DNA from: Dugong dugon
Taxonomy: Eukaryota > Chordata > Mammalia > Sirenia > Dugongidae
DNA: 64,000 nucleotides
NCBI GenBank assembly: GCA_030035585.1
Contig: JASCZL010000018.1
Coordinates: 310,001 to 374,000 of the forward strand
Direction: 5' to 3'
Below the pieces are notes generated by a model. It made no database searches and had not been told where the DNA came from. It saw nothing but the letters and a program-made list of their open reading frames with translations. Position numbers and translations under genes: made by a program. This document shows, one piece after another, positions 1-11,338 of this stretch (its first letter is position 1; each line of letters begins with the position of its first letter).

Positions 1-1540
1 GCCCCTAGGACACTGCAGGGCTCTGCCAGGAGGGTGAGCGCTGGCCCGAGCGGAGTTGCGGTGACTCAGCGGTCCGTATGTGTCATCTGGTTAATTGAGG
101 GTTTACTGTGTTACTGTTGGAGCACATGACTGAGGAGAGCACACCCAAACCGGGAGGGCAGCAGCCTTGCACTCTGCTGGAGCCAGGGGCCAATGGGCGG
201 GGCTGAGTCCTGTTAGGGTTCCGGGCCCCCGAGCCTGGCTGGAGAGGAGAGGAAAGCTGCTCCTGGGCTGGCAGTGTCTGCACCACAGGCACCTCACCGA
301 CTCACCGGGCCCCGCAACGTCCCCCTCCCTTCCCTCGGAGAGCTGGGCCTGTTTCCAGGTGCCACCCCTGAGTGAGGTGCCCAAGGGCAGGCTGTGGGGC
401 TGGGAGTCCCCAGGAGTCACAGCACACCAACACGTGCCCACTTTAGTCCACCTGATGCAGTGGCTGGAATCATCTGGGAAGTAAGTCCATGTGGCCACAG
501 AGCCTGGCCCTCAGAGCCTGGCCCCGGGGATGCTGGCAGGCCACACGCGGACGCGGCGCTGCTTCCGATCAGAGCAGGGGTGTCGGGCTGGACCCTGCCG
601 TTCTGGGGGAGCTCCCCCGAGACAGCCCTGCAGGCCCATGTGCGTCGGGCTCTGTGCGGGCTGCTGCCTGGGGCCACATTCCCCACAATCTGCACCACGG
701 CCTTTCCGTTGACACATTTCTGCCAGGTGTTCAGCGTTCTCAGGTCTCCACAGAAATCATTGAGGAGCAAGAAGACACGCTGCTTAGGCTGCCAGTGGAG
801 TTTGAGCTCACTCTCAGCTGTCTGCACACTGCTGGTGCCTGGGGGCACGGGGGCCACTTGTAGGAGCTAGCTCAGCTCTGCGTCATTGCCTGCTTGGAGC
901 TGTGACCACGTGCAGCCCTGTATCGGCAGAGTGGCCCGAGTGTCCGGGACGGGTGTGTTTTCTGTGTTCTTCCACTGCTTTGCCCTTGAGCTCCAGCCCG
1001 AGTTCCCATCGTGACAGCTGTGTTCCTGAGGCCTTTGCCTGCAAGCGTCAGCGGGACTGAGGGAGGGCGTTGGGTTTGCAGCTGGCTGGGTTGCATCTCC
1101 TCATCTTCCCAAGTGTCAAGATGGTGAGGCTGAAATACAGCCATGCTGTGGAAGCGTGAGTGTCTTGCTTTCATGTGTGCGTGAAGATGGTGACATCATC
1201 ACAGTCGTCATAAATCCTCTGCCGAGTGTTGGCCCTGCGCCCTCTGTGTCGTGATGCTCTGCCATCAGCCTCTTTGTGCCTTGGGGGTAGCGTGTGCACC
1301 CATGTGCTGTGTTGCCCAGGGCTCAGCGTCTTATAGACTGCTCAGGTGTTCCAAGAAGACACACAGTATGCCCCTTCACACCACACAGCACACACCCTCA
1401 CCTCACACGCGCACCGCGTGCCCTCACCCCACTCTTTACTGCAGCTGAGACAGTGAAGGGAATCCAGAGCTCTGTCTTAGCTGTCAAAAGGCCCAGGTAA
1501 TGGAAGGTCCCCTCCGCCCACTGTGTTGTTCGTGCAAGCA
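1..1540. other. Intergenic, no gene recognised
   Basis: GC-rich, apparently single-copy sequence. Open frames occur on both strands but none shows a recognisable domain, a convincing exon with splice sites, or a frame clearly better than its overlapping shadows. Confidence 0.5.
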
Positions 1541-1795
1541 CAGGTGAGGGTGTGCATGAGTGTGCACGAGCATGTTGGTGTGTGCCACATGGGTTGGTGT
1601 GCATATGAATGTGCTGGTGTGCATGTGAGCATTTGGTGTGTGTGAGCCTGTGCGCAAACGTGTTACTGTGCACGCGAGCATGTGTTGGTGTGTGCAGTGT
1701 GTGTTGGTGTGCACGCGAGCGTGTGTTGGTGTGCTGAGTGTGTGTTAGCCTGCAGAGTGTGTGTTGGTGTGCCGAGCATGTGTGAGCACACGTGC
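1541..1795. repeat. TG-rich minisatellite
   Basis: Irregular units of about 20-30 bases built on TGTGTTGGTGTGCA, with variable GAGCG and GAGCATG endings. The matching open frames on both strands (His/Thr-rich or Cys/Val-rich) are products of the repeat, not genes. Confidence 0.8.
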
Positions 1796-3267
1796 ACTAT
1801 GGTGGCACTACATGCATGTGCACCCCTGGATGCAGCCAAGAGGCCACAGGAACAGAGTCTCCCCTTTCCACCAGCCCTCCAGCCAGGAATCCTCAACCTC
1901 CTGCCCCGTCTCTCCAGGAACCCTGGCTCCTTGTCATCTGCCACCGTGGCCTGAGCTGTTTCCGGGGTCACTGCTGTCCCTGTGCTGGCCGGCACCCTCC
2001 ACCTGCATCCCTGTGCCTCCCCTTCTGAAGGGACACGCTCCTTCCTCGGCTGACAAGCCGCCCCTCAGCCGCCAGCTGTGATAAAGGGCTTATGGAGTTT
2101 TCTTATCGATTGGATTTTATTTACTGATATTAAGTGGTGCCGTGGGCTGGTGGCCTGGCTTCCCGGCTCATAAATGGGATCAAACTCTCACTGTGATGCC
2201 TTTCAAAGGGATGGTTGTGTCCCCACTTTTGCTGTATAAACCCTCTTGGGCCGTCCTCCCTCCTCCCCAGAGTCCTCTGCACCTCCCCCGTCCCTGGCTC
2301 CCACAGCCCTTCCCCATGAGCGTGGTCGGCCGAGTGCAAGTTGTGGAAATCAGTCTCACGGGCCAGGGGATTCGTGATCAGGACGTGGGGGCCACTGAAA
2401 GGTCAGTGACAGCAGGAAGCCCCCAGAGGAGGAGAGGGAGAAGGTGATGTTGTGGGAGTCGGGGGGGCTGAGCAGGCCCTAGTGTGAGCTGTGTCCCCTC
2501 GAGCTGGCCACGTGGCCTTTCTGAGGGACCACCAGCATCAGGTGATAGGGGGCCCCTTTTAATGTGCATAGAAGGCACAGCCGCGCTGACCCTGCCCCTC
2601 TCACCAGGCTCCCCCCAAGTTTTGAGCGCAGCCTGCAGTCAGGTGTCCATTTTCCACCAGGGTTCTCCAGCCTGCCATCCCCTGTCTGCATCCCCGGCTG
2701 CTTCTCCCTGTGTGCCCCCCTCTCTGTCAGTCTGCCCCACAGCAGCCAGGGCTCCCACCTTCCTCCCCAGGCATTGCCAGACCTGCTGCTGACCTGCTGC
2801 CGCCTCTCCACCCCTGGGCCCCCCCAGGATCCTGCCTCAGGAATTTTGCACGTGTGTCTCCTCAGCCTGGAGAGTTCCTGCCTGTCCTCTCCGTGGCCGG
2901 TTCCTGTCACCTCAGTCCCCTTGGAGGCTTCACTAGACACCTCGCCCTTGGCGGCTGGCTGATTCCCCCAGATGTTTCCAAAGACCACCCCCCAGGAGGC
3001 AGGAGGCGCATTAGCACCTGCCTCACTGCGTGGTGCTGGCACTGAGGGCTCAGCATGCTCCCCTCCAAGGGCCAACACCAGACCCTTGTGGCCATGGAAT
3101 GGGAGGGCACCGGGAATCAACCACAGGCCATGTGCGGCTGAGTCCACACTTGACCTGAACAGCTGAGAAGGGACAGTCTTCAGCCACTTGGGGAACATTG
3201 AACACGCTTGGGCCTCCATGTTAAGGCTGGCGGCCTAACACGCATGTTTGCTGTGGATTTAAGTCTC
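1796..3267. other. Intergenic, nothing clear
   Basis: Mostly C/T-rich unique sequence. A short AT-richer island at about 2085-2135 stands out from its GC-rich surroundings but holds no motif I can assign. No gene recognised. Confidence 0.4.
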
Positions 3268-3425
3268 TGTCAGATGTTGTTAGTTGCCATTGAGTTGGGT
3301 TTTCAAGGGCTGGTTTTTTGGAAGCAGACCACCAGGGCTGTCTTCCAAGGTGCCTCTGGGTGGACTCTTAAACAGCCGACCTTTCGGCTAGCAGTTGAGC
3401 GCTTAACCATTTGCGCCATTTAAAA
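3268..3425 (-). repeat. AfroSINE, minus orientation
   Basis: The tail (TTGTTAGTTGCCATTGAGTT) is at the left and the tRNA-like head, read in reverse (GCTAGCAGTTGAGCGCTTAA), is at the right. This is the afrotherian tRNA-derived SINE arrangement. The middle is diverged, so the copy is fairly old. Confidence 0.8.
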
Positions 3426-4437
3426 CGACCTGGTGAGTGGGGTGTGCTCTGAAGTCCACCAGAGGAAAGGGGGGCTAGATCAGAAACACAGGGTGCTGCT
3501 GGAGTGACCGAGGGCACGAGGTGTCCTTACCAGGTCTCCTGTGTGCCCGCCGCGTTCTCAATAGTAATGCGTTCAGCCAGGCCGCCTGCTGAGAGCCCCA
3601 GGGATGCGAGTCATCTGGCCCAGGGGTCAGCCAGTGTTCACCAGGACCGCCCCCTCGCACACACGGGGCGGGGCGTTCTGAGGAGGGGCCCTCCCCTGGC
3701 TCCCTCGGGGTCCCTGACGTGCATCCGCTCCTCGACACAAAGGCCTCCTTCCGCTGAAGAGGCCTTGATACCTGGGAGGTGAGTCAGCAGTGATGGGTGA
3801 GTAACTGTGCCTGGCGTCACACCTGTCACCATTGCAGCACTGGGGAGAAGGGGGAGGGAGGGAGGAAGGAAGCGGGGCCCCGTGGTGCACAGCCAGGAGC
3901 GGAGGGCCCAGTGTGGGGCCTTTTGACCCCTGACTCAAACTGTTTCCTGCCCCGCCCACCCGGCCCCCGTGCACCTGACAACCGGTTCTAGCTCCCTGTC
4001 ACTGGCTGCCCCATGTGTGGGGGCGTGGGGTGGGTGGGAGGCAACTTGTCCTCCAGGAACTGAGAGGAGCAAGGCCTGCCGGGGTCCCACAGCTCTGCAG
4101 GGCCTGGGTCTGGGCCTCCCCATACCCTGCACAGTCAGAGAAACCGAGGCCACAGAAGGCTACACAGCCTGCCAGCTCAGGGGGCTTCATCCTGGCCAGA
4201 GGTCCCTGGCTCCTGGGCCCAAGACTCAGCTGCTTCTCGCCACCTCCCCTGCTGGGTGTGCAGGGTCGGAGGTGGGGGAGGCACATCCAGACCAGGGCCA
4301 GTGGAAACAAGGGCAGCGTGTGGGGGAGCCTGATGCAGGAGATGGGGTTACTGGCAGGACTGTGGAGAGCGACACACACTCAGCGGCGAGGTCGGGATGC
4401 CATCTTTGAGCGGGGCACTGCTGCCTCTTCCCTAAAA

Positions 4438-4602
4438 CACCAAAACCAAACCCATTGCCGTCGAGTCGATTCCGACTCATAGCAACCCTGTAGGACAGTA
4501 GGACTGCCCCATAGGGTTTCCAGGGAGCAGCTGGTGGATTCGAACTGCTGACGTTTTGGTTAGCAGCTGAGCTCTTAACCACTGTGCCACCAGGGTTCCT
4601 GC
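4438..4602 (-). repeat. AfroSINE, minus orientation, nearly full length
   Basis: Begins with a CCAAAACCAAAC tail and the diagnostic CGTCGAGTCGATTCCGACTC block. It ends with the reversed tRNA-like head, including GATTCGAAC (box B complement) and CTTAACCACTGTGCCACC (box A side). It is one of the least diverged copies in the window. Confidence 0.93.
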
Positions 4603-5035
4603 CTGTTTTCTACTTGGGTCAAAATCCAACAGGCAAGAGATTTGGTTGCTATGCAACGCATACGTTGCCCTCTTTCTGTTGGCCGTGACTGAACTGTTTG
4701 AAACCGGTTCAAAGCCATGGTCCAGACAGGCGGAGGGTGGTGAGCCCTCCCAGCCCGGCTCACGGCGTCCTGCAGGCCCGTCTGACCAAAACTTCGCCCT
4801 GTGTGATGTCAGCGAGTGTCTCCACTGCTCCGGCAGGGGTGGCCCGTCCCCAGTCACAGGCCTCGCACCGCCAGGCACCCCCGAGGGGTGTCCCCAGCCT
4901 GGCCCTGCTCTGCTCTCCCCACCCAAATGTGGGCTGGGGGCCTCATGCCCAGTGGGCATTCAGCTTTGGGCCACATCCCATCACTTGTCCCTGAGGGCTG
5001 CCCTGGAGCCCTCTCAGAGATCTGAGGACTCCTCA

Positions 5036-5215
5036 CTCACTCATCTGTTTATGCCCGCATTCATTTGTTCCCTCATTTGTTCATTCATTCATTCCCTCAT
5101 CCATTCCTCTGAGCCCTGGCCTGTCCCCTCCTGGCCTAGTGACCTGGGCATGTTGCTTAGCCTCCCTGAGCACCCCCGTGTCAGCTGTCAAGATGGAGCT
5201 GGGACTCCAGGACCC
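5036..5215. repeat. TCAT-rich simple repeat plus MIR-like segment
   Basis: A degenerate (TCAT)n stretch at about 5036-5105 is followed by a segment resembling the MIR core (GACCTGGGCATGTTGCTTAG then CTCCCTGAGC). Ancient and diverged. Confidence 0.45.
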
Positions 5216-5857
5216 CAGGCCCCACCGAGAGAGAAGAATTGGACCCAGACTGCACAGGTCCAGGTTTGACCCCGTGGGCAGGAGTCCTGTAACTCGTCAC
5301 AGCCCACCATGGGCAGCCTCTGCACTGGGCGTCAGAGGAGGCCGGACTGTGAGGCACGGTTGTCACTCCCTCTAGACCCCAAGGTGAGAGAGACACTCAC
5401 CCAGTGTGGGGACGGGGGACATGTGCCACTGGGTGTGGATGATGCCAGGCCTGTGACACCCCCAGACCATGGGGCTTTGTGTGTTCTTTGTTGGGGCTGC
5501 ACAGCACCCTCTGCTGGACTCAGTAGGGAGTGCGGGTGGCCCGACTGGACCTCAGCAGGGGACACTGACTGAGCAGCTGTCTGTCTGGATGACAATAACC
5601 TGGAGCAGTGAGGGCCTGTTGGGCAGGAGGGCCTCATGGAGGAAGTGACTGAGTGAGCAAAGGCGGGGGAGCAGCCCTGCAGCAAGATGGATCCCCAGGA
5701 AAGAGGGGATGCGAGGCCTCCTGGGATGGAAAGGAAGCGGCTGGCCCCCAGTGGGGGGCTGGAGGGCACAGGGCCCGCCCAAGGGTCTAGGGCTTGGAGC
5801 CGGCAGAGGCCAAGGAGCCGCATTCCCTCAGGGCTTCTAGAGGGCACCAGCCTCACT

Positions 5858-5877
5858 GGGGGGGGGGGGGGGGGGGG
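5858..5877 (+). repeat. Run of 20 guanines
   Basis: An uninterrupted run of 20 G residues followed by AGGGG. Such a run can fold as a G-quadruplex and is prone to polymerase slippage and assembly error. Confidence 0.9.
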
Positions 5878-6184
5878 AGGGGCTGCAGCCAGTGAGAGTC
5901 CTGGGCCTCCAGTTCCCATACCCATGGGGAAAGCTCTCAAGCTCTGGGTGGATGGAGGTGGCTTCTCTAGGGAAGCCCCATGGCTTGGTGTATGCGGGGA
6001 TGGCAGGGGTGGGCACAGCGCAGAAGTTAGAGACCTGCTTCCTCTGGGCTGTATCACCGGATGGGGTCCGGGGAGCCCCAGCTCAAACATCAGAGTGAGG
6101 CAAGGCCCTGGGTCAGGCACCCGAGAAGGATCAGGGCTCACTGAGGTCACAATGTGGGAGAAAGGACACACACAGGCCTCCCTC

Positions 6185-6530
6185 CAAATCTCTGGTCACA
6201 CACTGAGCCCTGACCCTGGCCCCAGTGCTGAGCCCTGATCCCTGGTCCCATGCTGAGCCCTGATCCTGGTCACAGGCTGGGCCCTGATCTCTGGTCACAT
6301 GCTGAGCCCTGAGCCCTGATCCCTGGTCACACACTGAGCCCTGACCCTGGCCCCAACACTGAGCCCTGTTCCCTGGTCCCACGCTGAGCCCTGGTCACAT
6401 GCTGAGCCCTGATCCTGGTCACAGGCTGGGCCCTGATCTCTGGTCACATGCAGAGCCCTGACCCTGGTCACACACTGAGCCCTGATCCTGGTCACACACC
6501 GAATGAGCCCTGATCCTGGTCTCAGGCTGA
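6185..6530. repeat. Minisatellite with CTGAGCCCTGATCC core
   Basis: More than ten imperfect units of about 20-33 bases, each carrying CTGAGCCCTGA(T/C)CCTGG followed by TCACA and C/A variants. Frames reading through it give Gln/Asp/Gly-rich repeats that are by-products of the array. Confidence 0.85.
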
Positions 6531-7344
6531 GCGCTCACCCTGCCTGTCTTCGGTGGATCCTGAGGAAGATGAGACCAGGGACCATGGAGCCCCGTGTGAG
6601 CTGTGCTGTTAACCTAGAAAAGCCAAGCACACCTGCCGTCCTCCTCCCCTGCGTCCTCCCCCACGTGTGACTCAATGCCCTCCCCGGCCCTGCTCCCCTT
6701 CCACCCCCTCACACTCTAGCACTGAGGAGCTCCAGGTGCTCTGGGTGACAGTCAGCCGTGGGGGTGGCTGGGGGTGGCTGAGTGGCCGAGGGTGGATGGT
6801 GGCCACGAGCTGACTCACTGCAGTCGGGGAGGAGGTGTGAGCAATCAGAGCTGGCTCCCCCAGGCTGGGCTCCCACCCTGCCCAGATGGCTCCTGGGAGG
6901 GTATAGAGGGTGCTGCCTTCATCCTAAGTGGGGCAGGGGCTCTCAGGGACTGGCCTGAGATTCCCCCCACTCCAGGCTCCACCCTCAGAGACCACGGGGG
7001 CTCTGACCGTCACTCGCGGGGAGGGGGGAACCTGGACTCGGGCCTCTCTGGTCACCAGCTGGGGCCAGCAGCCTCTTCACTGCAGGGATCTTAGTGCCCA
7101 GTGTCTGTGCTGCGCCCAGGGCCTGGGGTGCAGAGAAGGCTTCCTGGGGGTGAGGTTGGAGGCAGAAGGGACCAGTGAGAACAAAGGGGCCGACATCCCA
7201 GAGGGGGTGGTAGAGCCCTGGGAAGGGAACGCAGTTCCTCTCAGGGGCGATGTCCCGTGTGTGCAGGGTGGGCCTGCACCGCACGGCTCTGTATGAGGTA
7301 CTGAAGGAGAGGCGCCTCCCGCTCACCCAAGCTCTTCTCCCACA

Positions 7345-7455
7345 CCAGGAGGGGTCACCTCAGCTCCCCGTGGTCATGTCCTTTTCTCTGGCCTCGGTGG
7401 TCTTATCTGGACAATGGGAGTGTGCTGCCTTTATTCCTCCCCTGCCAGGAGCCCA
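7345..7455 (+). repeat. Inverted duplication, left arm (MIR-derived)
   Basis: Contains a MIR-like core (splice-like CTCAG...TTATCTGGACAATGGG). A stretch of about 33 bases (about 7379-7411) recurs almost unchanged in reverse complement at about 8168-8200. The similarity extends over about 110 bases, more than two independent MIR copies would normally share. Confidence 0.7.
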
Positions 7456-7506
7456 GGGTCAAATACCAGGACCAGTGGGACCCTCAGGAATGGGACTGAA
7501 GCCCTG

Positions 7507-7760
7507 TGATGGTGAATTCTGAGTGTCTGCGTGGCTGGGCTGTGTGTCCAGGTGTTAGCTAAACACTCGTCTAGATGGTGCTCTGAAGGCATTTACACGT
7601 GATGAACATCAGCCAGCTCACCTCAAGTAAAGCAGAGCAGCCTCCCTAATGTGGGTGGGCCTGATCCAGTCAGATGAAGGTCTTAAGAGCAAACAAGACC
7701 ACACACGGTGTCCACTGGAGGGCTCTCCTGTGGTCCTGTCCAGGCCAGGCCCTTCTCCCC
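7507..7760 (+). mobile_element. ERVL-type (MLT2-like) solo LTR fragment, fossil
   Basis: Matches the general layout of MLT2 LTRs: TGATGGTGAATTCTGAGTGT at the start, then CTCCCTAATGTGGGTGGGCC and GATCCAGTCAGATGAAGG. It is a degraded LTR piece with no internal region. The family is of placental-ancestor age (roughly 100 My), judged from family knowledge. Confidence 0.7.
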
Positions 7761-8103
7761 CATCACAGTTAACTGACCACCCCAGGGCGACCTTGGGAGG
7801 TGCTGGCCTATCCTGCTGTGTGCCCAGAGAGAGGCCAGCGGTGTGGACCGCCTCCCCAGGCCCTCCCCGACAGAGGCAAGTGACTGTGGGCTGGATCACC
7901 TGGGGAGCGGCCATCAACTTCGCAGAAATAAGCTCTCTCCTTGATGAAACCCTGGTCTTGGGGCCGTTAGCATCGCTGCAATGAGGGGGTAGCGAGGTGG
8001 GGATCCTGCAGGCTGTTTGGGGACTGAGAGCTGGGGGTGCTGGGAGGCTGAGTGGGGCCCATGCAGGAGGTTCCCTTCCCTGGGTGAGTGCCCTTTGCCC
8101 ACA

Positions 8104-8235
8104 CTGCCCTCACAGCCCTGGGCCACTGGCCAGGAGGAACAAAGGCGGCCTGGCTTCACGCTCCCATTCTCCAGATAAGACCACCGAGGCCAGAGAAAAG
8201 GACGTGACTGCGGGGAGTTGAGGCAATCCCTCTCG
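8104..8235 (-). repeat. Inverted duplication, right arm
   Basis: Reverse-complement partner of the segment at 7345-7455. The arms are about 650 bases apart and flank the LTR fragment at 7507-7760. Confidence 0.7.
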
Positions 8236-8454
8236 ACTGGCAAAGGAGCCTGGCTGGGGACCCATGCTCCTGGGTCCTGAGCCCAGTCTGCCCCCTCCTG
8301 TCTGTGAGGCCCCTCCCCACCGCAGCCTCAGCAACTCTCTGGCCTGTCACGGGGGAGGGGAAGTGGGCAGGAGCTGCACGGGGATTACACACCGCTGGGC
8401 AAAAATGGAAAAGGGTGGGGAGCGGGGAGAGGGGCCAGAAGAAAAGCCCAGTGA

Positions 8455-8660
8455 ATAGTTAATTTAGGAAGTGGCTCGGGCTCCCACCCACCTCTGTGAG
8501 AACAAGGCTCCACCGCAGTCCCCGGCAGAGTGGAAATCTGTTTGCCCCTTTCCTTTCATTAATAAAGCGGAGCAATATGTCTTCTGGCACTCTTCACAAA
8601 CGTGTCACTCCTCTGACTAGTTCTTTTTAATTAGAAACAATAAGGGAAAACAAGCAATGT
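8455..8660. promoter_or_regulatory. AT-richer block, possible conserved noncoding element
   Basis: A compact AT-richer block in GC-rich surroundings holding homeodomain-type cores (AGTTAATTTA, TTCATTAATAAAG, TTTTTAATTAG). It shows no repeat identity and no coding frame. Regulatory function is inference only. Confidence 0.25.
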
Positions 8661-9139
8661 CCTTGGGCGCCTCTATGAGGGGCTGATCTGTGGCTGCCCA
8701 CCCTCTGCCACTGGCCTCTGGGCTCCCTCTGTCCTCCTGGGCCCAGCCAGGAGGTTGGGGTGACTCCAGGACCAAGTCTCAGGCCAGCTGTCCAGTGCCC
8801 CCACACCCACCCAGGGACCCTGCTGGCAAGAGGCTGGGCAAAGTGGCCTCGGGGAGGGACAGCAGCTCTCCTAGGCAGGTGGGTAGGGTGAGAGGGAACC
8901 CTTCTCCAGGGTGACTGGTGGCCCACCCCGTTCATGGAGTGCCTCCTCGCCGTGGGTCCCTGTTCTCAAGGGGCTGCCGGGCCAGTGCTCAGGGGTGCCT
9001 GGCATCTGCGGGAGCCTAGTGTGGGGGACCTTGGAGGCAGGACACCCTGAGTAGCTGAAGAACTGTGGTCAAGGAGCTTGTGAACCGCTGCGGACAGCAG
9101 GCCGAGGACCGGCCTCAGGGCAGGATGAGCCTGGGTTAG

Positions 9140-9300
9140 CAGTCGCTCGGCCGTTCGCTTCCCAGCCAGGTCCTCTGGACACGCCACTTATCCTCTGTGC
9201 ACCTCAGTTTCCTCATCTGTAAAATGGGGTGGCAGTGATCCCCTCCCTGGCTGTTCCGAGGTTTAGGGAGATCCTAGGCACGCAGCAGGGCCTCCTCCAC
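9140..9300 (+). repeat. MIR SINE
   Basis: The MIR signature CACCTCAGTTTCCTCATCTG followed by TAAAATGGGGTGGCAGTGAT is clear, flanked by matching diverged head and tail. Confidence 0.85.
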
Positions 9301-10479
9301 CCCCACCCGCCCACCCTCTGCCTCCACCCTCTTCTAGAGAGACCACAGAGCAGTGTCCCCCAGGACTGGAAAGGGCACCCCATACGTGCATCTGGCTGAT
9401 CACATGAGGACTCAGTGGGACGTGATTATAATTGCTGAGCATCACGGTGGCACAGGGAATGTGAAGCCCAGCGCGCCCTTCTGAGCCCAGGTCCTGGGTG
9501 ACTGCCCAGGCCGCTGTCCGTGAAGCTGGCCCTGCAGGTGGGGAACTTGGGGTCCCAGAGCCCAAGGCAGTGCATGGTGCTGACAGTGGGGGCAGGTGGA
9601 TGGGCAGGAAGGGGCTCCCGAGGCCAGGCAGAGGGTAGGCGTCCACCTGTGGTAAGCCACGCAGGGCTAGGGGACCCCAGTGAGCCAGCAGCATCTCAGG
9701 GACAGAGAGAGGTCTACCCTCCCTGTGAGTCTGTGTGGGGACTGGAGGAGTGTGGGGACCCAGGTCCCGGTGCAGGGGCACCTCGTCTGCAGGTTGGGGT
9801 GATGTGTGCTGAGGCCGGAAGGGTGAGGACTTGGCCAGATGGCTCCCTGAGGCCGGCCCCTTCTCTCCGGTGAGTAATGGCCCCCAGGGGCCGGCAGTGG
9901 ACAGGGAGGGGCCCTCATCCAAGACTCCGGGTTTCCATGCGAGCCGGAAGGAGGCTGGGGGAGAAGGACGGCGCGGTGTCGGGGTGGGGGCGCTGTGGTG
10001 GAGGCAGCCCCGAGTCCTTGGCGAGATGAGGGGGTCAGATGAGAAGGGGGATGGGGGCTGGTGTCGGGTCTCAGCATGAGAGACGGGAGGGAGGGGCAAC
10101 CAAGGAGGTGGGGGAGGGGTGGCCAGAGAGACGGGGTGGGAACGGGGTGGGGGCAGGAGGGAGGGACGGAAGCTGAGATCTGTGGCTTCGCCCCCCGCCC
10201 GCCGCAGCGCTGGGCTCCTTCTCAAAGACCCTTTCCCAGGAAGCGGTCCCACCTGCCCTCCGCTCGCCCCCCAGGGCCCCAGGTCATCGCCTCGGGCTTG
10301 AGCGCGGCCAGGTCAGCGGTCAGAGGCTCGGCTGTGGCCGCAGTTCCGTCCCGGCAGGGCGCAGTGTCCCCAGCCGCCCTCCGCCTGCGCCCCTCGCACT
10401 GGCGACACCGCGGCCCAGAGCCCACTTCCGGCGGGCGGGCTGGGCGGCGCCGGGCCGCCTGCGTGCGGGGGACCTCGCC

Positions 10480-10530
10480 GCGTCACCGAGCTGCTCTCCG
10501 CCGCGCGCCTTTTATGGGGCCGGAAGTGCC
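10480..10530 (+). promoter_or_regulatory. Candidate ARC synaptic activity-responsive element (SARE)
   Basis: Within about 50 bases lie GCGTCA (CRE-type half site, 10480-10485), a perfect CArG box CCTTTTATGG (10508-10517) and an adjacent ETS/TCF site GCCGGAAGT (10519-10527). Rodent SARE, about 7 kb upstream of Arc, has CREB, MEF2 and SRF/TCF sites in this order, and as I recall it the CArG and GCCGGAAG parts are nearly identical. Here it lies about 9.5 kb upstream of the inferred ARC start. The interval where the rodent MEF2 site sits (10486-10507) is GC-rich with no MEF2 consensus. SARE identity is well supported by motif order and spacing; activity is inferred. Confidence 0.78.
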
Positions 10531-10558
10531 TGGCTGCTGGCAGCGCGGCTGCAGAGAC

Positions 10559-10594
10559 CTAAACGCAGATCTAAACGCAAATTTAAACGCAGAT
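10559..10594 (+). repeat. Three perfect-length 12-bp repeats beside the SARE
   Basis: Three consecutive 12-base units, CTAAACGCAGAT, CTAAACGCAAAT and TTAAACGCAGAT, followed by TTAAGTGG. They begin about 30 bases 3' of the ETS site in an otherwise GC-rich stretch. No known factor site is assigned. Confidence 0.85.
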
Positions 10595-11338
10595 TTAAGT
10601 GGAAAATAAATGGAGACTTGAGAACAGCAGGAGGGCGCAGGTGGGGGCGGTGGCGGCCAGGTGCCGCCCCTCCCTGCAAGGCCGCCTGAGCCGCCCGCCC
10701 GGGGACGAGGCTGGGCCAGCTGGCAGCAAGCCCCCATGGAGGCAGAGGGGCTGCTGCCCACAAGGCTTTGCAGCACGACTCGGGGAGTTGGGCAACCCGG
10801 AGGCGGCGGGGGTGCGCCTGGCGGGGGACCCAGTGGGGCAGAAAGGAGGGGCCGCCGCGCTGGCTCCTCTCCCCCAACCCGTGCCCCATCTGCCTCTGCT
10901 GAGTCCTTCTCATGCCCCCTCCCCCGCAATTCTGCCTGTGGCTGGCAGGCTGAGAACCTGGGTGCCCAGCCCGCTCCTAGCCTGACCGGCCGGGCCCTGT
11001 CCCCACCACGCCACCACAAGGCCTCTCCAGCAGCCCCTTCTACCCGCCCCCCCTTCTCCCCCAGCACTCAAGTCTTTCCGATCCCCCCACCCCGGGCCAG
11101 GCTGCCAAGGCCAGGAAGGCTGTCCCCCAAAACTCACCCAGAATCTGGCCTCAGGGAAGCCCCCACCCCAGTCAGGGGCCCCTCTGGGCTGCACTGCACT
11201 GTACACCCACATAGGTGGGGTGTTGCGACTCAAGGTGTCCTCAAGGGCAGGAGCCAGGTGGGTCAGCACTGCTCAGTGTCCAGACACACGCAGGGCCTGC
11301 GCGCTGGGGGTGCACCAGAGAAAGGCCCCTCCATCAGC

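Noticed and set aside
5332-6171. 279-aa minus-strand frame
   Set aside because: Runs through the 20-G tract as polyproline and into a minisatellite; low-complexity composition.
9263-10252. 329-aa minus-strand frame rich in Pro and Ser
   Set aside because: GC-rich chance frame that begins in a MIR and has no homology I recognise; overlapping frames are open on the other strand too.
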